Position numbers and translations under genes: made by a program
In this document: positions 1-7,179 of the stretch, piece after piece
Position numbering within the stretch: the first letter of the stretch is position 1
How the letters are laid out: every line of letters begins with the position of its first letter
Source: Flavobacteriales bacterium
GTDB taxonomy: Bacteria > Bacteroidota > Bacteroidia > Flavobacteriales_D > Parvicellaceae
DNA: 11,895 nucleotides
Direction: 5' to 3'
NCBI GenBank assembly: GCA_026993705.1
Contig: JALWSJ010000386.1
Span: 1-11,895 of the forward strand
The notes under the pieces: generated by a model
Told to the model about the DNA's origin: nothing
The model's database searches: none
Seen by the model: the letters and a program-made list of their open reading frames with translations, nothing else

Positions 1-137
1 GTTTTATTTCCATAGCTGGTGCTATGCTCAATGCAATGAACTTTATGGAGAATTTGAAGAATTTATTTTTTTCAAGACTTAGGCGTAAAATTTTTGTTGT
101 AACGAGTTACTACAAAAATTTACAACGACAGTATTGA
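1..137 (+). CDS. possible 3' end of an upstream gene (partial, unrecognised)
   Basis: The frame beginning at base 3 stays open from the window edge to a TGA at 135-137, giving about 44 residues. It begins with a mildly hydrophobic stretch (FISIAGAMLNAMNFMENLKN) and continues with basic residues (SRLRRK). This could be the C-terminus of a membrane or basic protein, but I do not recognise it. A second frame is also open from base 2 to a TAG at 80-82, so the choice is uncertain. The hairpin at 88-121 lies inside the tail of this reading frame, which argues against it unless the hairpin is simply at the gene's end. Confidence 0.22.
   Translation, partial: FISIAGAMLNAMNFMENLKNLFFSRLRRKIFVVTSYYKNLQRQY
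85..123. repeat. AT-rich inverted repeat / hairpin
   Basis: Bases 88-102 and 107-121 pair over 15 positions with one T-T mismatch (98 with 111), around the loop CGAG at 103-106. Two more pairs (85-86 with 122-123) form if A87 is bulged. No T tract follows, so it is not a textbook intrinsic terminator, although it could mark the end of the gene to the left. From here to about 247 I see no other convincing feature. Confidence 0.45.
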
Positions 138-270
138 GAAAAAGAAAGATTCAAAAATTCTTACAGTTTGTTGTTTTGAGCATAAGCAAAGAAAATATTC
201 ATCATCTGAGAACTACAAGTTCCACTTTCTTGCACTTATTTCATTCCACGTTAGGGATAGTAGTGGCATC

Positions 271-302
271 CTTTTGCCCTCCCTCATTTTGGAGGGCAAA
301 AG
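271..302. repeat. perfect 12-bp stem-loop inside the structured element
   Basis: CTTTTGCCCTCC (271-282) is the exact reverse complement of GGAGGGCAAAAG (291-302), around an 8-nt loop CTCATTTT. Two more outer pairs form if C270 is bulged. There is no T tract on either side, so simple intrinsic termination is not supported. Confidence 0.75.
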
Positions 303-320
303 ATATAGCGGATAGCCCGA

Positions 321-378
321 CCCTCATTTGCTAAAACATCGTTTCGCCTGAGCGAAATGTTGTTTTTGCAAATGAGGG
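321..378. repeat. 58-nt imperfect palindrome inside the structured element
   Basis: The two 27-nt arms (321-347 and 352-378) face each other around the loop CTGA (348-351). The outer 11 bp are perfect (CCCTCATTTGC with GCAAATGAGGG). Then come a T-T mismatch (332/367), six pairs, a second T-T mismatch (339/360), one pair, one G-U type pair and a perfect six-pair TTTCGC/GCGAAA tip. As DNA it could extrude a cruciform; as RNA it would be a long rod. It sits about 30 bp beyond the serA stop codon. Confidence 0.7.
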
Positions 379-410
379 GAACGCCCAAATAATCAATATA
401 ATCGTTAGAG

Positions 411-1367
411 CTATTTTTTATAAAAGGATATAATGTTATCGGCTAATTCTGTTCCTATTCTGTCTTGTGCCTCTTCAGTTGCCGCTCCTATGTGTGGAGT
501 TAAAGCTATTTTCGGGTGGGTAAGAATATCTTCTCTTGGAGTAGGTTCGTTAACAAAAACATCTAGTGCCACTGCATTTACTTTTCCTGAATTTAAGGCT
601 TCAATGAGTGCATCTTCGTCGATAACACCACCTCTTGCAGCATTGACGATACGAACGCCATCTTTCATCAGGTTAAATTCTTTTTCGCCTACAAGTGCTT
701 TTCCGTCTGCCGGCATCGGAACGTGTAAAGTAATAAAGTCTGAGTTTTTTAAGACCTCTTCTAAAGACGTTGTTTTTATCTCAACCGACAATGTTTGGTC
801 GGCAATTTCGATGGGAATGGTTGCTTTTTCCATAAACGGATCATAGGCGATAACATTCATTCCTACACCCAAGGCGTATTTTGCAGTGTATTGACCAATT
901 CTTCCAAAACCTATGATGCCTAATGTTTTTCCTCTTAATTCAATACCTTTTCCGTATTGTTTTTTTAGTTTTTTGAACTCTTTATTTCCTTTAACGGGCA
1001 TTTGACGATTTGCGTCATGAACAGAACGAGCTAAATCAAACAAATGGCTCATAACTAATTCGGCAACGGCTAATGAAGAAGATGCGGGTGTGTTAAAGAC
1101 CACAATGCCTTTTTCGCGTGCATATTCTACATCTATATTGTCCATACCAACACCTCCGCGTCCAATCATTTTAAGAGTGGGACAGTTGTCGATAAGGTCT
1201 TTGCGTACTTTTGTTGCACTTCGTACCAACAGTACTTCATATTGTTTATCGTTAATTTCTTGAATTAAGTTTTCTTGTGGTACGGTTTCCGTTACAACCG
1301 TAAAACCGTTTTCTTCTAATTTTTTTTGTCCTGAGGGGGCAATCCCGTCGTTTGCCAATACTTTCAT
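411..1367 (-). CDS. serA: D-3-phosphoglycerate dehydrogenase, short form
   Basis: This enzyme catalyses the NAD-dependent oxidation of 3-phosphoglycerate to 3-phosphohydroxypyruvate, the first committed step of serine synthesis, in the cytoplasm. The 318 residues show the D-2-hydroxyacid dehydrogenase layout. A substrate-binding region with GGVGMDNID is at about 71-79, the Rossmann NAD loop GFGRIG at 153-158, and NAARGG at 242-247 with the catalytic Arg245. NEP follows with Glu274, and PHIGA with His292, completing the Arg-Glu-His triad. It ends soon after this motif, so it is the short type without a C-terminal ACT regulatory domain, and serine feedback through such a domain is not expected. 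The start is the ATG at 1367 after an AT-rich leader; a -7-like box lies about 37 bp upstream. It is divergent from the HerA-like gene. Other hydroxyacid dehydrogenases are similar, but the motif set and length favour SerA. Confidence 0.92.
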   Translation of the reverse strand: MKVLANDGIAPSGQKKLEENGFTVVTETVPQENLIQEINDKQYEVLLVRSATKVRKDLIDNCPTLKMIGRGGVGMDNIDVEYAREKGIVVFNTPASSSLAVAELVMSHLFDLARSVHDANRQMPVKGNKEFKKLKKQYGKGIELRGKTLGIIGFGRIGQYTAKYALGVGMNVIAYDPFMEKATIPIEIADQTLSVEIKTTSLEEVLKNSDFITLHVPMPADGKALVGEKEFNLMKDGVRIVNAARGGVIDEDALIEALNSGKVNAVALDVFVNEPTPREDILTHPKIALTPHIGAATEEAQDRIGTELADNIISFYKK

Positions 1368-1403
1368 TTTATAAAGTTTTAGTTAAAGATTGTTGCAAAG
1401 TAA

Positions 1404-1411
1404 CAAATTTA
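1404..1411 (-). promoter_or_regulatory. Bacteroidota-type -7 box for serA
   Basis: On the minus strand these bases read TAAATTTG, a full match to the Bacteroidota -7 consensus TAnnTTTG. They lie about 37 bp before the serA ATG. I could not find a good -33 TTG/TTTG at the usual spacing, so the call rests on the -7 box and its position. Confidence 0.4.
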
Positions 1412-1448
1412 ACTTCAATAGAGAGAAGGAACTCTTTATATTTTTTTG

Positions 1449-1456
1449 TAGTTTAG
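1449..1456 (+). promoter_or_regulatory. weak -7-like box for the HerA-like gene
   Basis: TAGTTTAG differs from TAnnTTTG at one position and lies 22 bp before the start codon, after a T-rich run. No clear -33 element is seen. A start somewhere in this gap is likely, because the neighbouring gene is divergent. Confidence 0.3.
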
Positions 1457-1478
1457 CACACGTAATTATGATTAAGAT

Positions 1479-3062
1479 ATGGCAACTGAAAATAAAATAA
1501 AAAATTTTAAAGAAAGCATCAATAAAGGCTATTCTTTTAAGGGAGATTCGATTGTACTTGGGGGAGCGATGCTCGATGGAGAACCGGTAAAAGATGCAAA
1601 AGTAAAAATACCATTAAAAACCTTGAATCGACACGGGCTTATTGCCGGGGCAACCGGAACGGGAAAAACCAAAACGTTGCAAGTATTGGCAGAGCAATTA
1701 TCGCTAAATGGTGTTCCTTCTGTTTTAATGGACATTAAAGGGGATTTGAGTGGTTTGACAAAGCCCGGTGAATTAAACGACCACATTATTTGGCGACATG
1801 AAGCGATTGGAGAAGAATATACTCCACAAGGATTACCGGTGGAATTGTTTAGTATTTCTAAAGAGCTAGGGACGAGAATGAGGGCTACCGTTTCTGAGTT
1901 TGGTCCTGTATTGTTGTCCAAAATTTTAGGGTTAAACGATACGCAAAGCGGTATCATTTCCATTTTGTTTAAATATTGTGATGATAATCAATTGCCGTTG
2001 TTGGATTTGAAAGATTTAAGAAAAACTTTGCAGTACATCAACACAGAGGGAAAAAAGGAGTTGGAAAGCGAATATGGAAAGATTTCTTCTGTTTCTGTTT
2101 CTACAATTATGAGAAAAGTGATTGAATTGGAACAGCAAGGAGCTGAACTTTTCTTTGGAGAACGTTCGTTTGAAGTAAATGATTTTTTATTGAAAGATAA
2201 AGAGGGGAACGGGAAAATTTCAATTATACGGCTTACGGATATTCAAAGTAAACCAAAGTTGTTTTCTACGTTTATGTTGAGTTTGTTGGCGGAGATTTAT
2301 CAGACTTTTCCTGAGGCAGGAGATAGCGATAAACCTAAACTTTGTTTATTTATAGATGAGGCACATCTGGTTTTTGAGGAAGCGAGTGATGAGTTATTGG
2401 ATCAGATTGAAGTGATTATAAAATTGATACGTTCCAAGGGCGTTGGAATTTTCTTTTGTACACAGATGCCTACGGACATTCCTGCTGATGTTTTAAGTCA
2501 ATTGGGATTAAAGGTTCAACATGCTTTACGAGCGTTTACAGCGAGAGATAGAAAAGCAATTAAGCGAACTGCAGAGAATTATCCGCTTTCGGATTTTTAT
2601 AAAACAGATAAATTGATTACTCAAATGGGAATTGGAGAGGCTTTGGTAACCGCTCTAAATGAAAAAGGAATACCAACTCCTTTAGCTGCTACATTGCTGA
2701 GAGCTCCTATTACCAGAATGGGGATTTTATCTGATCACGAACTAAAAGAAGTTGTTAGTCAATCGGAATTAGCCGATAAATATAATTCAACAATTGACAG
2801 GGAAAGTGCTTATGAGATATTGGATAGAAAGATAAAAAAAGCACAGGAAGAAGAGCATCAACTAAAACTCAGAAAGGAACAAAAAAAATTGGAGAAAGAA
2901 CGTCGTAAGATTAGAGAAAGGAGTACGAGAAGACAAACGACTTCGAGAAAGAGAGTTGGAAGACCACGGAAATCGGTTACGGATAAAATCATTGATAAGG
3001 CGAGTACGACTTTGGTAAGGGAACTGACTAGAGGTTTATTGGGCGTGTTAGGAATAAGATAA
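1479..3062 (+). CDS. DUF853 / HerA-like P-loop ATPase (YjgR-type)
   Basis: This is a cytoplasmic P-loop ATPase of the HerA/FtsK-like group, related to E. coli YjgR; the precise role of the family is not well established. In the 527 residues the Walker A motif GATGTGKT is at 57-64. SVLMDIKGDLSG follows at 81-92. The Walker B strand LCLFIDEAH is at 288-296, and CTQMPTDIPADVL at about 327-339 is typical of DUF853. After about residue 445 the protein becomes a strongly charged, probably coiled-coil tail. This leads to a basic patch with VGRPRK (493-498), which resembles an AT-hook core and may bind DNA. The length is close to that of other family members. The ATG start is the first in frame after the divergent promoter region. 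The gap to trmD is 45 bp. Confidence 0.88.
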   Translation: MATENKIKNFKESINKGYSFKGDSIVLGGAMLDGEPVKDAKVKIPLKTLNRHGLIAGATGTGKTKTLQVLAEQLSLNGVPSVLMDIKGDLSGLTKPGELNDHIIWRHEAIGEEYTPQGLPVELFSISKELGTRMRATVSEFGPVLLSKILGLNDTQSGIISILFKYCDDNQLPLLDLKDLRKTLQYINTEGKKELESEYGKISSVSVSTIMRKVIELEQQGAELFFGERSFEVNDFLLKDKEGNGKISIIRLTDIQSKPKLFSTFMLSLLAEIYQTFPEAGDSDKPKLCLFIDEAHLVFEEASDELLDQIEVIIKLIRSKGVGIFFCTQMPTDIPADVLSQLGLKVQHALRAFTARDRKAIKRTAENYPLSDFYKTDKLITQMGIGEALVTALNEKGIPTPLAATLLRAPITRMGILSDHELKEVVSQSELADKYNSTIDRESAYEILDRKIKKAQEEEHQLKLRKEQKKLEKERRKIRERSTRRQTTSRKRVGRPRKSVTDKIIDKASTTLVRELTRGLLGVLGIR

Positions 3063-3070
3063 ATGAGATT

Positions 3071-3078
3071 TAGATTTG
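3071..3078 (+). promoter_or_regulatory. Bacteroidota-type -7 box before trmD
   Basis: TAGATTTG matches TAnnTTTG fully and lies 29 bp before the trmD ATG, in the 45-bp gap. A weak -33-like TTAG at 3048-3051 has 19-bp spacing but lies inside the end of the previous gene. trmD may therefore be transcribed on its own as well as by read-through. Confidence 0.4.
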
Positions 3079-3107
3079 GGAATAAAGTAGCCAAATTGAT
3101 TTGAAAT

Positions 3108-3794
3108 ATGAGAATAGATATATTATCCGCTGTACCTGCATTGTTAGAGAGTCCTTTTGCTCATTCTATGGTAAAAATAGCACAAGAGAAAGACTTAGTT
3201 ACTATAAAAGTGCATGATTTGAGGGATTATTCAAAAGATAAGCACCGGAAGATTGATGATTACGCTTTTGGCGGTGGAGCCGGAATGGTGATGACGATTC
3301 AACCTATTGCCGATTGTATTGAGCAATTGAAATCTGAACGAGATTATGACGAAGTCATTTACATGACACCCGACGGGGAACAACTAACACAGTCTGTTAG
3401 TAATAAAATGTCTTCTTTTGAAAACATTATTATTTTGTGTGGTCATTATAAAGGCGTTGACCAAAGAGTTCGTGATTTATATGTTACAAAAGAAATTACC
3501 GTGGGCGATTTTGTGCTTTCGGGAGGGGAATTGGCGGCTGCTATTTTAGTGGATTCTATTGTACGTTTGATTCCCGGTGTTTTAGGTGATGAAATGTCTG
3601 CCTTATCGGATTCTTTTCAAGATAATCTGTTAGCTCCGCCTGTTTATACGCGCCCTGCTGATTATAATGGATTGAACGTCCCTGAAATTTTGTTGAGTGG
3701 GCACTCACAAAAAATAGAAGATTGGAGATTAGAAGAATCCATCAAACGAACAAAAGAAAGAAGACCCGATTTGTTGAGCGATGAGGAAGAATAA
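3108..3794 (+). CDS. trmD: tRNA (guanine37-N1)-methyltransferase
   Basis: TrmD methylates N1 of G37, next to the anticodon of tRNAs reading CNN codons, using S-adenosylmethionine; this prevents +1 frameshifting. It is a SPOUT-fold homodimer with a trefoil knot. In this 228-residue copy FGGGAGMVM is at 54-62. The knot segments follow: CGHYKGVDQR at 111-120 and TVGDFVLSGGE at 131-141. SDSF at 167-170 holds Asp168, which I align with the catalytic Asp169 of E. coli TrmD. PPVYTRP and VPEILLSGH follow at 177-199. The C-terminal helical domain is shorter than in E. coli, which accounts for the smaller size. The ATG gives MRIDILS, the usual TrmD-type N-terminus. The radical SAM gene begins 6-18 bp downstream, suggesting co-transcription. 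Confidence 0.96.
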   Translation: MRIDILSAVPALLESPFAHSMVKIAQEKDLVTIKVHDLRDYSKDKHRKIDDYAFGGGAGMVMTIQPIADCIEQLKSERDYDEVIYMTPDGEQLTQSVSNKMSSFENIIILCGHYKGVDQRVRDLYVTKEITVGDFVLSGGELAAAILVDSIVRLIPGVLGDEMSALSDSFQDNLLAPPVYTRPADYNGLNVPEILLSGHSQKIEDWRLEESIKRTKERRPDLLSDEEE

Positions 3795-3812
3795 GGAATA
3801 TTGAAGAAAAGT

Positions 3813-4697
3813 ATGTATTATTTACCCATAAAATATCATCAACCTTTGTTTCGTCCGCCAAGCGAGGGGAATTCTCTTATTTTACAAGTTACCCTAGGTT
3901 GCAGTAATAACGAGTGTGCATTTTGCGAAATGTATAAAACCAAAAAGTTTACAGTTCGAAAAAGGGAAAAAATAAAAGAGGAAATCCAAAAAGTTAAGCA
4001 ATTAGGAGGTCCAGTGCATAAAGTTTTTTTGGCAGATGGAGACGCTTTTGTTTTATCAAAAAATCGCTTGTTGGAAATTTGTAAAGATATCAATGATAGT
4101 TTCTCTTCAATTAGAAGGATTTCAGCTTATGCCCTGCCCTCAAATATAAATAGCAAAAGCATAGATGATTTGGTTGAATTAAGGAAAGCAGGGATAACTC
4201 TTTTATATATCGGTATCGAATCAGGAGATGATGAGGTTTTAGCATCGGTTTCAAAAGGGGAAACATATGATTCTACCAAAGATGCATTGTTAAAATTAAA
4301 AAAGGCAGGAATAAAAGCATCGGTTATGGTACTTACAGGTTTGGGAGGAAGAAAATACAGTAAACAACACGCTATTCAATCAGCAGAGTTGATAAATGAA
4401 ACTCAACCGGAGTTTATATCTACACTGGTATTGAGTTTTCCTAATGGGATAGCAAAATTCAAGCGAGAGTTCAAAGGAGAATTTATAGAAATGAATCAAA
4501 AGGAATTATTGGAAGAGTTGAGATTGTTTATACAAAATATTGAACTTAAAAATAGTATATTCAGAAGCAATCATGCATCCAATTATTTGGTTTTAAAAGG
4601 ACGACTAAACCAAGACAAAGAAAAGCTATTAGGGCTAATTGATGGTGCTTTGGAAGGAAAAGTGTTTTTGCGACCGGAATGGGTTAGAGGACTTTAA
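3813..4697 (+). CDS. radical SAM protein of unknown substrate
   Basis: This is a radical SAM enzyme, binding a 4Fe-4S cluster and S-adenosylmethionine to generate a 5'-deoxyadenosyl radical; its substrate cannot be read from the sequence. From the ATG at 3813 it has 294 residues. TLGCSNNECAFCEMY supplies the cluster cysteines Cys30, Cys35 and Cys38. The first spacing is Cx4C, rather than the usual Cx3C, as in a subgroup with the GCSxNxCxFC pattern. FLADGDAF (72-79) and YIGIESGDDEVL (132-143) fit the SAM-binding barrel, and the C-terminal RSNHASNYLVLKG is also typical of this subgroup. A TTG at 3801 could add four residues (MKKS); I prefer the ATG because homologues of this type begin shortly before the LFRPPSEG segment. 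It is probably co-transcribed with trmD. I see no partner gene that reveals a substrate. Confidence 0.85.
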   Translation: MYYLPIKYHQPLFRPPSEGNSLILQVTLGCSNNECAFCEMYKTKKFTVRKREKIKEEIQKVKQLGGPVHKVFLADGDAFVLSKNRLLEICKDINDSFSSIRRISAYALPSNINSKSIDDLVELRKAGITLLYIGIESGDDEVLASVSKGETYDSTKDALLKLKKAGIKASVMVLTGLGGRKYSKQHAIQSAELINETQPEFISTLVLSFPNGIAKFKREFKGEFIEMNQKELLEELRLFIQNIELKNSIFRSNHASNYLVLKGRLNQDKEKLLGLIDGALEGKVFLRPEWVRGL

Positions 4698-4737
4698 TTT
4701 TTTTATTATCTTAGAGCCGAAAAATAAAACTAAAGAA

Positions 4738-5046
4738 ATGAAAAAAACGATATTTTATATGAGTTTAGCAATTGCAATGATGTCATGCAATGAACCAAGC
4801 GAAGAGGAAATGAAAGGGGCGGCTGCAGAGTTATGCAATTGCATGAGTAGTCGTAAAGAATTAAGAGAAGAAAGTGATTATGCTGAGTCTGATGATATGG
4901 ATATTGTAGATTTTGGTTTTTGTGCTATAGAAGTTGAAGGACGAAATATAAATACTAAGAGTGATAAATTTGTGAAAATTGTAAAAGAAAGTTGTCCTGA
5001 TATTGCCGATATTCAACAACGTTATATAGAGGCGTCAAAAAAATAA
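4738..5046 (+). CDS. small cysteine-containing lipoprotein, function unknown
   Basis: The ATG at 4738 opens a 102-residue protein with a lipoprotein signal peptide: basic MKK, a hydrophobic stretch, and the lipobox AMMSC with the lipidated cysteine at position 17. The frame is open further upstream, but those residues overlap the radical SAM gene and would bury the signal peptide, so the shorter start is chosen. The mature part is acidic and probably helical, with four more cysteines (CNC, FGFC, ESCP) that might form disulfides in the periplasm or on the surface. An SEEE stretch four residues after the lipid cysteine resembles acidic export signals of surface lipoproteins in Bacteroidota, but is slightly displaced. 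It lies 40 bp after the radical SAM gene and 6 bp before comEC. I do not recognise the family. Confidence 0.75.
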   Translation: MKKTIFYMSLAIAMMSCNEPSEEEMKGAAAELCNCMSSRKELREESDYAESDDMDIVDFGFCAIEVEGRNINTKSDKFVKIVKESCPDIADIQQRYIEASKK

Positions 5047-5052
5047 TTAAAG

Positions 5053-7047
5053 GTGTCCCAAAATTATTTTTTTACTTTTTTTAGGAAAAATCCGTTTGTT
5101 CGGCTTTTGATTCCTTTGGTTTTGGGGATAGTTTTAGGTTATTATTATGCAATTGATAAGGTTGTTTTAGAGGGGCTTTACATTGTTTGTTTTCTTTTTG
5201 CTATCGGTATTTATTATAGGGAAAATTACCGAAGAAAAAGAAAGCACTACACTTATTGGTTTGCTTCTTTTGTCTATCTTGGTCTGTTTGCTTTGGGTAC
5301 AGATTTATCTCGTCGTCAAATTGAATTGAAAAGTACGGAAGAAGAACTCATAGAGGGGGCTTATGTAAAAGCAGTTATATTAGAATCGCCAAAATCAACT
5401 AGGTGGGGAAGTGAAACCGTAGCTCAATTAACTGAACAAATTACAAAAGGAGAAAAGCAAAGATTTAAAAGCAGAGTTATTCTTCATTTTGAAGATAGTG
5501 TACAACATCTTCGTGCAGGAGATGTTCTGATTTTTCCTACTGAGAAATTAAAAAAGATAAACACAGGTTATACTATTCCCTATCAATTTAATTATAACCT
5601 GTATTTAGTAGATCAGGGAATTTATTTCTCCGCCGATTTAAGTGTCGATTCTTGGGTAAAACAGAGCCATTCTTTTTCGTTATATGCCTTTGCTCAGGAA
5701 CTCAGATCTATTTTATTGAATAAATTTCAGGAAAATGGATTAAAAGGACAAGCATTAGGCATTGTAAGTGCCTTAGTTTTGGGCGATAAGCAGTTTTTAG
5801 ATAAACAAACCAAAAGTGATTATGCAGATGCGGGAGCCATGCATGTTTTAGCGGTTTCAGGTTTACATATTGGTATTGTTTATCTATTTTTAACTTCCTT
5901 TTTTAATTTATTAACGGGGCGTAAAAGGAGAAAATTACTGGAAACCGTTATTATTCTTTTAGGAATATGGTTTTTTGCTTTTATAAGCGGGTTAAGTATA
6001 TCGGTAATTCGCTCGGCAATTATGTTTACGGTATTGGCTATTGGAGGTTTATTCAAAAGGAACATAAGTGTTTATAACACAATTGCTTTCTCTGCTTTTG
6101 TACTCTTGTTATATTATCCAACTTATCTTTTTGATATAGGATTTCAGTTAAGTTATATAGCAGTACTTGGAATTGTTGTTTTCTATCCTACGGTAAATAA
6201 TTGGTTTGCTTTTAAGTCTAAAATTGCAACAGCTTTATGGGAATTAACAGCTGTATCTTTAGTTGCTCAAATTGTTACATTACCATTGGTTTTATTTAGT
6301 TTTCATCAAATTCCGTTGTATGGAATATTGTCCAATTTGTTCGTTGTATATTTAGCGAGTATTCTTTTGATATTGACCTTAATATCTATTGCTTTTGTGT
6401 GGTGGTTGCCCGTCTTTAAAACGCTCTTATCGGTTATAGGATTTTTCGCAGACGGTTTAAATTATTTGACATCATTTGTTGCTCATTTACCGAAGGCTGT
6501 ATTGGGGGGGAGGTATATAAATTTAGAAGAGGTGTTTTTGCTTTATCTTGGAATTATAGCAATGTTATTATTTGCTAAAACTCATAAAAAAGTATGGTTA
6601 CCTTTATCACAGATTGCTTTTGTTTTATTACTGGTTTTTAGTCATTTTGAAAATTATAAAATAAAGACACATACATATTTAACGATTGAGAAAAGAGGTA
6701 AAGAATTGAATATCAATATACTGAAAAATGGAGTAAACTTATTTTATACAACTGAACAAAATTCTAAAAGACTTAATTATTTATTTAAAAAGTACAAGAA
6801 CTACTGGGAGGCACATCAATCTCCCCGAGCAGAAGTGATAACCTTGCATAATGATAGAAATTATATGCTTAATTTGGATAGGAAGAAATATGCAATTGTA
6901 AATACATTGGAAGGACAAAAGAAATTTGAACAGATAGATTGTTTATTGTTGAATGACGTGGAAGATGAAGGGCTGAAATATTTGTTCCCAAACAGTGAAT
7001 TTATCGTGATGAATCAAAAACGTTTTCTTTCTTTAGAATTGGAGTAA
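5053..7047 (+). CDS. comEC: ComEC/Rec2 family DNA-uptake channel
   Basis: This is an inner-membrane protein of natural transformation, thought to carry single-stranded DNA into the cytoplasm. Its 664 residues begin with several hydrophobic helices, followed by a soluble DUF4131-like region at about 90-195. The competence domain follows with the signature DAGAMHVLAVSGLHIG at 259-274 and about eight hydrophobic segments up to about residue 545. The remaining 110 residues or so show none of the HxHxDH-type motifs of the C-terminal metallo-beta-lactamase domain found in longer ComEC proteins. This shorter layout is, to my knowledge, common in Bacteroidota. Translation must start at the GTG at 5053, because the next in-frame methionine is Met263, inside the signature. 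The gene follows the lipoprotein gene by 6 bp, suggesting coupled expression. comEC alone does not prove competence. Confidence 0.9.
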   Translation: MSQNYFFTFFRKNPFVRLLIPLVLGIVLGYYYAIDKVVLEGLYIVCFLFAIGIYYRENYRRKRKHYTYWFASFVYLGLFALGTDLSRRQIELKSTEEELIEGAYVKAVILESPKSTRWGSETVAQLTEQITKGEKQRFKSRVILHFEDSVQHLRAGDVLIFPTEKLKKINTGYTIPYQFNYNLYLVDQGIYFSADLSVDSWVKQSHSFSLYAFAQELRSILLNKFQENGLKGQALGIVSALVLGDKQFLDKQTKSDYADAGAMHVLAVSGLHIGIVYLFLTSFFNLLTGRKRRKLLETVIILLGIWFFAFISGLSISVIRSAIMFTVLAIGGLFKRNISVYNTIAFSAFVLLLYYPTYLFDIGFQLSYIAVLGIVVFYPTVNNWFAFKSKIATALWELTAVSLVAQIVTLPLVLFSFHQIPLYGILSNLFVVYLASILLILTLISIAFVWWLPVFKTLLSVIGFFADGLNYLTSFVAHLPKAVLGGRYINLEEVFLLYLGIIAMLLFAKTHKKVWLPLSQIAFVLLLVFSHFENYKIKTHTYLTIEKRGKELNINILKNGVNLFYTTEQNSKRLNYLFKKYKNYWEAHQSPRAEVITLHNDRNYMLNLDRKKYAIVNTLEGQKKFEQIDCLLLNDVEDEGLKYLFPNSEFIVMNQKRFLSLELE

Positions 7048-7098
7048 AACTAAGTTCTTTTCAAAATAACCTTCTAATAAACACGAAATTAAATACCA

Positions 7099-7131
7099 TT
7101 TAGCAACATTCATAAATTATTCCTACATTTG
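7099..7131 (+). promoter_or_regulatory. promoter of the secreted peptidase gene
   Basis: A full -7 box TACATTTG lies at 7124-7131, and a -33-like TTTAG begins at 7099, with about 21 bp between them. The peptidase ATG follows 48 bp after the -7 box. The promoter sits in a 132-bp gap after comEC. A TTG codon in frame at 7129 falls inside the -7 box and so cannot be the start. Confidence 0.55.
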
Positions 7132-7179
7132 AGTGATTACTCCATCAAAATTACTTCAAAACACTCAACCAACAAAACC

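Larger units (their letters stand above)
248..386 (-). ncRNA. candidate structured RNA / intergenic repeat element
   Basis: Read on the minus strand, the element opens with GGGCGTTCCC (386-377). A long hairpin follows (378-321), then an unpaired block GTCGGGCTATCCGCTATAT. A second hairpin with a perfect 12-bp stem (302-271) comes next, then a closing block ATGCCACTACTATCCCT and AACGT. GCGTT (384-380) can pair with AACGT (252-248), so one outer helix would enclose both hairpins. The outermost pair is G-U in a minus-strand transcript but a mismatch on the plus strand, so the minus strand fits better. The element lies just downstream of serA, on the same strand. I have the impression of similar unpaired blocks in other Bacteroidota intergenic regions, but cannot name a family. 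It could be a 3' UTR structure, a small RNA or a dispersed DNA repeat. Confidence 0.45.

Noticed and set aside
134..334. 66-residue reading frame with a TTG start
   Set aside because: It runs across the 12-bp stem-loop and into the long palindrome of the structured element, has no recognisable protein pattern and starts inside another open frame.
321..378. Classical intrinsic terminator for serA
   Set aside because: The stem is long, but no T tract follows on the minus strand; the conserved-looking unpaired blocks around it suggest a larger structured element.
433..846. 137-residue plus-strand frame opposite serA
   Set aside because: It is an antisense shadow of serA, rich in Ser and Thr with no protein-like pattern, and serA has its full set of catalytic motifs.
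4639..4737. 33-residue N-terminal extension of the small lipoprotein
   Set aside because: It overlaps the radical SAM gene and would place residues before a textbook lipoprotein signal peptide; the ATG at 4738 fits.
7129..7179. Upstream TTG start for the C1 peptidase
   Set aside because: The codon lies in the TACATTTG -7 box and would put 17 polar residues before a clear signal peptide.
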